A stretch of 64,000 bases of DNA from an uncultured cyanobacterium (GTDB lineage Bacteria; Cyanobacteriota; Cyanobacteriia; Cyanobacteriales; Nostocaceae), in the NCBI GenBank assembly GCA_903848645.1, contig CAINGU010000050.1, forward strand, positions 62,001 through 126,000, written 5' to 3'. Position numbers and translations under genes: made by a program. Within the stretch, counting starts at the first letter, position 1. Every line of letters starts with the position of its first letter. Shown here in pieces: positions 63,761 through 64,000 of this stretch. Under the pieces are notes generated by a model that was not told the origin of the DNA, ran no database searches, and saw only the letters and a program-made list of their open reading frames with translations.

Positions 63761-64000
63761 TCTAAACTATGATTTGTGTGATTTACCTGATTTATATGAG
63801 TTTTTGACTATCTTTTCCCCACAAGAGAGATGAATCATAAAAATCACATTCATCTAAACTATGATTTGTGTGATTTACCTGATTTATATGAGTTTTTGAC
63901 GACCTTTTCCCCACAAGAGATATGAATCATAAAAATCACATTCATCTAAACTATGATTTGTGTGATTTATCTGATTTATCTGATTTTTTGACTATCTTTT
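63761..64000. repeat. 92-bp tandem repeat running off the window end
   Basis: Units starting TCTAAACTATGATTTGTGTG begin at 63761, 63853 and 63945 (period 92). Each contains TTTTCCCCACAAGAGA and ATGAATCATAAAAATCACAT. The ATGATTTGTGTGATTT and AAAAATCACAT... parts are partly complementary, so each unit could fold. The third unit is cut by the window end. No coding potential. Confidence 0.85.

Noticed and set aside
1-64000. tRNA or rRNA genes
   Set aside because: I looked for T-loop motifs and rRNA-like GC-rich blocks in all gaps and found none convincing; a tRNA scan would settle it.

Overview
The window is a 64 kb piece of a cyanobacterial chromosome, most likely from a filamentous Nostocales strain (Anabaena/Dolichospermum/Nostoc type). 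The evidence is the low GC content, many HIP1-type GCGATCGC sites, heptamer-like short repeats in intergenic DNA, and typical gene families: coxBAC with divergent ctaA/ctaB, cruF/cruG, COP23, GUN4, XisH/XisI, DevBCA and Tab2. The genus is an inference. I found no rRNA, tRNA, CRISPR array or complete insertion sequence.

Layout. 0-3.4 kb: rpsA with a terminator, a MITE-like element, a HAD-family protein and a TspO/MBR-like membrane protein. 3.4-6.7 kb: a small accessory island with a PIN-domain toxin-antitoxin pair between 34-bp direct repeats, a retron (promoter, putative msr-msd RNA and reverse transcriptase) and an overlapping pair of small genes resembling a toxin and its immunity partner. 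7-16 kb: clpC, then haem A synthesis (ctaB, ctaA) divergent from cytochrome c oxidase (coxB-coxA-coxC), which uses that haem. 16-19.7 kb: a large single-chain (type IIG-like) restriction-modification enzyme. 19.8-25.4 kb: a three-gene export operon (PpiC-like foldase, ABC exporter with cyclic-nucleotide-binding and C39-like domains, HlyD-like adaptor). 26-32 kb: COP23 protein, GatD-like amidotransferase, a stand-alone GAF protein with cyanobacteriochrome-like cysteines, MidA-like methyltransferase, a beta-hydroxyacid dehydrogenase homologue and ssb.

32.3-35.1 kb: a translationally coupled ATPase/TOPRIM-like pair that looks like a two-gene defence module, facing a nucleotidyltransferase. 35.4-40.7 kb: rplU-rpmA, carotenoid genes cruF-cruG and a photorespiration-type aminotransferase. 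41-47.4 kb: small membrane proteins, a membrane-bound GUN4 protein, an RluA-type pseudouridine synthase and a DevBCA-type exporter. 47.4-51 kb: decay and repeats: a toxin-antitoxin operon inactivated by a stop codon and a truncation, exbB-exbD, a NADAR protein and a small gene split by an 88-bp element with terminal inverted repeats and a 12-bp duplicated target. 51.4-57.5 kb: TPR protein, type 4 uracil-DNA glycosylase, Tab2, PmbA/TldE-like protein and a Ser/Thr kinase-GUN4 fusion. 57.5-64 kb: an 81-bp tandem repeat, xisH-xisI, a RelE/ParE-like toxin-antitoxin pair, an FHA-kinase, a ClC channel with CBS and universal-stress domains, and a 92-bp tandem repeat running off the end.

The most interesting candidates are the retron with its visible a1/a2 repeats, the ATPase/TOPRIM-like pair, the exporter whose C39 domain has lost its catalytic residues, the precisely reconstructable small-element insertion near 50.7 kb, and the stand-alone GAF protein. 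All assignments come from reading the sequence; no database search was run.
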